A DNA stretch of 32,040 nt from Candidatus Bathyarchaeota archaeon. GTDB lineage: Archaea > Thermoproteota > Bathyarchaeia > 40CM-2-53-6. The notes under the pieces are model-generated. The model was not told the origin of the DNA, did no database searches, and worked only from the letters and a program-made list of their open reading frames with translations. The translations under genes and the position numbers were made by a program. The DNA is taken from NCBI GenBank assembly GCA_005888635.1, contig VBAW01000029.1, forward strand, positions 1-32,040, given 5' to 3'. How positions within the stretch are numbered: the first letter of the stretch is position 1; every line of letters begins with the position of its first letter. Below are positions 30,481 through 32,040 of this stretch, in pieces.

Positions 30481-31410
30481 GTGAATAGGAGGACGTCTGC
30501 GAGCCGGAGCCGAGCCCATAGGAGACGGAAATATCAGACGGTGGCGCGTGAAGCTCCTTCGAATTTTGTAGCGGACCTGCAACGATTGAGAGACTGGCCC
30601 TCGATGAAGGGCAGCCTCTGGAGGAGAGCATTCCTAGTCAAGCTAACGCATGCGCCGAATGCTCGGCTGCTGACTGGGTCTATCAGTGGCAGAAATCTCA
30701 AGATCCTCGACGTTGGTTGCGGAACAGGCTGCATCAGCCTTGAACTGTCGCGGATGGGACACGATGTACTAGGCTTAGACCTGAATGAGAGGATGATTGA
30801 GATTGCGACCCGTACTAAGAAGACCAAAGATTCCGGAAGTGGAAAACTGCAGTATGAAATGGCAGACTTTGACAAGTGGTCGGGCACCGCAGGAGCCTAC
30901 GATGCGGTGATTTTCAGTCGAGTACTTCATGATCTTCCAGACCCGGAAAACGCCCTCTTGAAGGCTCACCGCCTATTGAAAAGTCGTGGGAGAATTCTCT
31001 GTCTCGAATACGCGTACAACATGATGGATAAGAAAACAGCAACTTGGCTCTACCAGATTCGAAAACCACTAGAGCTTCAGGACTGGTACTCGTCACCTCA
31101 CCTACCAGATGATCCCGGCAAAGGCGTCGATCTCATCATGCACGAAGCGGTAACCGGAAGAAAACAGCACATCAACACGTTTGAGGAGATGATCCGACCA
31201 CTCAAACGGTTATTCCACCAGGAAACCTTCTCATGGCATCCCTACCATTTTTGGGACGTACTTTCAGACATGCGGATCCCAAACCCTAGGATTGAGGAAC
31301 GTCTCGCAACGATGATCAAGAAACTGGAAGAATTCCTGTTGGGAAAAGGCGAGATTCAGCCAGCCCTCTTCCTCTACAAGGGAACGAAAGCACGACGCTT
31401 ACCACGTTAG
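30481..31410 (+). CDS. Class I SAM-dependent methyltransferase
   Basis: A 309-aa methyltransferase. A basic N-terminal extension of about 35 residues (NRRTSASRSRAHRRRKYQ) precedes an SAM-binding core at about 70-190: ILDVGCGTGCISLELSRMG (75-93) as motif I, VLGLDLNERMIEIA as the acidic strand-2 end, MADFDKW, and AVIFSRVLHDLPDPENAL as motif IV. The core resembles UbiE/Methyltransf_11-type enzymes acting on small molecules. The C-terminal 110 residues (HEAVTGRKQHINTFEEMIR, HPYHFWDVLSDM) probably form the substrate lid. The GTG at 30481 is preceded by GAGGGA about 9 bases upstream, which supports that start. Substrate not evident. Confidence 0.8.
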   Translation: MNRRTSASRSRAHRRRKYQTVAREAPSNFVADLQRLRDWPSMKGSLWRRAFLVKLTHAPNARLLTGSISGRNLKILDVGCGTGCISLELSRMGHDVLGLDLNERMIEIATRTKKTKDSGSGKLQYEMADFDKWSGTAGAYDAVIFSRVLHDLPDPENALLKAHRLLKSRGRILCLEYAYNMMDKKTATWLYQIRKPLELQDWYSSPHLPDDPGKGVDLIMHEAVTGRKQHINTFEEMIRPLKRLFHQETFSWHPYHFWDVLSDMRIPNPRIEERLATMIKKLEEFLLGKGEIQPALFLYKGTKARRLPR

Positions 31411-31526
31411 AAGTTCGTGCCGTGAACTAACTCAGCATACGTTGGGGCACTGATCTTTCTTGTTCAGAGTAGTTTTGGGTTTAGACATTGTCACAGAACA
31501 GGAGACAACTTCTAGATGCACATCTC

Positions 31527-32040
31527 TCAGGCTGGGTTCGAGCCTTGGATTTCTCTCTGTAGAACGTCATAGGCGAGGGGTCCGTCTTTGTAGTCAACTA
31601 CCATTATGATGTCGCCGTACCCTAGAAATGCGTCAAGGATGTTGACTCCGTTTCTGAATAGTAGTTCAGTGACGTAGGATGCTATTCCTGGGGTCATCTC
31701 GGCACGAGGCGACAAATTGAGTATCAGCTTAGCAACGTTCGTCTGGGTCGCAGCCTCTCTAAGATGCTCCAGCTTCCCTTGAACGATAGTGTAATCCTCC
31801 TCCGGCAGAATCAGCTTGATCGAGTTTGAGAGGGGGAAGATGTGTGGGAACTCTGAGAGTTCGCCTGCTGCTTCCGACAATTCTTTGACTATGGCTGAGA
31901 ACTGGTTTCTTGGTGCTCTTATCGTCACGTCTACTATGCCGCTTGATAGAGAGATTCTTGCGTCTTTGAGGACTCTTGACGCGTCTGGGCTTTTGCTGTT
32001 GGATAGTGTGTCGGAGAATCTCTTGATGGCTACTACCAGG
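31527..32040 (-). CDS. ACT-like domain protein (N-terminus outside window)
   Basis: The frame is open to the right edge, so the GTG at 31928 is not necessarily the true start; upstream codons read LVVAIKRFSDTLSNS and LKDARISLSSGIVDVTIRA. The C-terminal part has an ACT-like pattern: ELLFRNGVNILDAFLGYGDI followed by IMVVDYKDGPLAYDVLQREI, ending near the stop at 31527. ACT domains bind small ligands such as amino acids; the upstream part, outside the window, may hold a winged helix or other partner. The gene converges on the methyltransferase at 30481-31410, with 116 bases between the stops. Confidence 0.65.
   Translation of the reverse strand, partial: LVVAIKRFSDTLSNSKSPDASRVLKDARISLSSGIVDVTIRAPRNQFSAIVKELSEAAGELSEFPHIFPLSNSIKLILPEEDYTIVQGKLEHLREAATQTNVAKLILNLSPRAEMTPGIASYVTELLFRNGVNILDAFLGYGDIIMVVDYKDGPLAYDVLQREIQGSNPA

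Noticed and set aside
1-32040. tRNA, rRNA or complete insertion sequence in the window
   Set aside because: No cloverleaf or rRNA core, and no transposase with terminal inverted repeats, was found on either strand by inspection.

Overview
The window reads as archaeal chromosomal DNA. It carries a Dph2-type diphthamide enzyme, a ribosomal protein of the archaeal/eukaryotic L10e form, a METTL5-like N6-adenine methyltransferase, a UPF0146 protein and AbrB/PIN toxin-antitoxin genes. Short AT-rich TATA-like boxes lie upstream of several genes, and few genes have Shine-Dalgarno sites. The ArnR-like winged-helix protein, halocyanin-like cupredoxin and F420-type LLM oxidoreductase would fit a mesophilic TACK lineage (Thaumarchaeota or Bathyarchaeia-like), but that is inference. 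The domain assignment is firm and the phylum is not.

Layout. 1-5.6 kb: 3' part of a membrane-anchored SbcC/YhaN-like ATPase and a methyltransferase; a 0.6-kb gene-poor stretch with a tandem repeat pair and hairpins; then a housekeeping block (Dph2 plus METTL5-like methyltransferase) and small VOC and hypothetical genes. 5.7-14.3 kb: a large MMPL/RND transporter, a nitrilase-family hydrolase whose 5' end has no ordinary start codon, a small membrane protein, and the compact run rpl10e - PEP synthase - UPF0146. 14.3-22.4 kb: an accessory region with three dispersed copies of a ~170-bp repeat, an orphan VapB-like antitoxin, a CCPF-motif protein, a 56-aa zinc-ribbon protein missing from standard length cut-offs, a membrane-tethered winged-helix regulator divergent from a secreted beta-propeller protein, a stand-alone SIR2-like protein, broken gene fragments and an AbrB-PIN toxin-antitoxin operon. 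22.5-32 kb: an LLM-class oxidoreductase followed by two decayed copies of its 3' end, a large Ig/PKD surface protein and a small membrane protein that together carry three one-base contractions in homopolymers, a winged-helix/membrane-protein pair, a cupredoxin, a CruF-like membrane protein, a methyltransferase and an edge-truncated ACT-like protein.

How the genes work together. Translation-related functions dominate the conserved part (diphthamide on EF2, rRNA methylation, L10e), with PEP synthase directly downstream of L10e. The accessory part looks like a turnover zone: a possible NAD-consuming defence protein, toxin-antitoxin genes, relic regulators and repeats lie close together. No CRISPR array, tRNA, rRNA or complete insertion sequence was recognised. 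The least explained signals are the dispersed repeat family (14.3, 14.9 and 19.1 kb), the hairpin-rich pair at 2.0-2.5 kb and the SIR2-like gene near one repeat copy.
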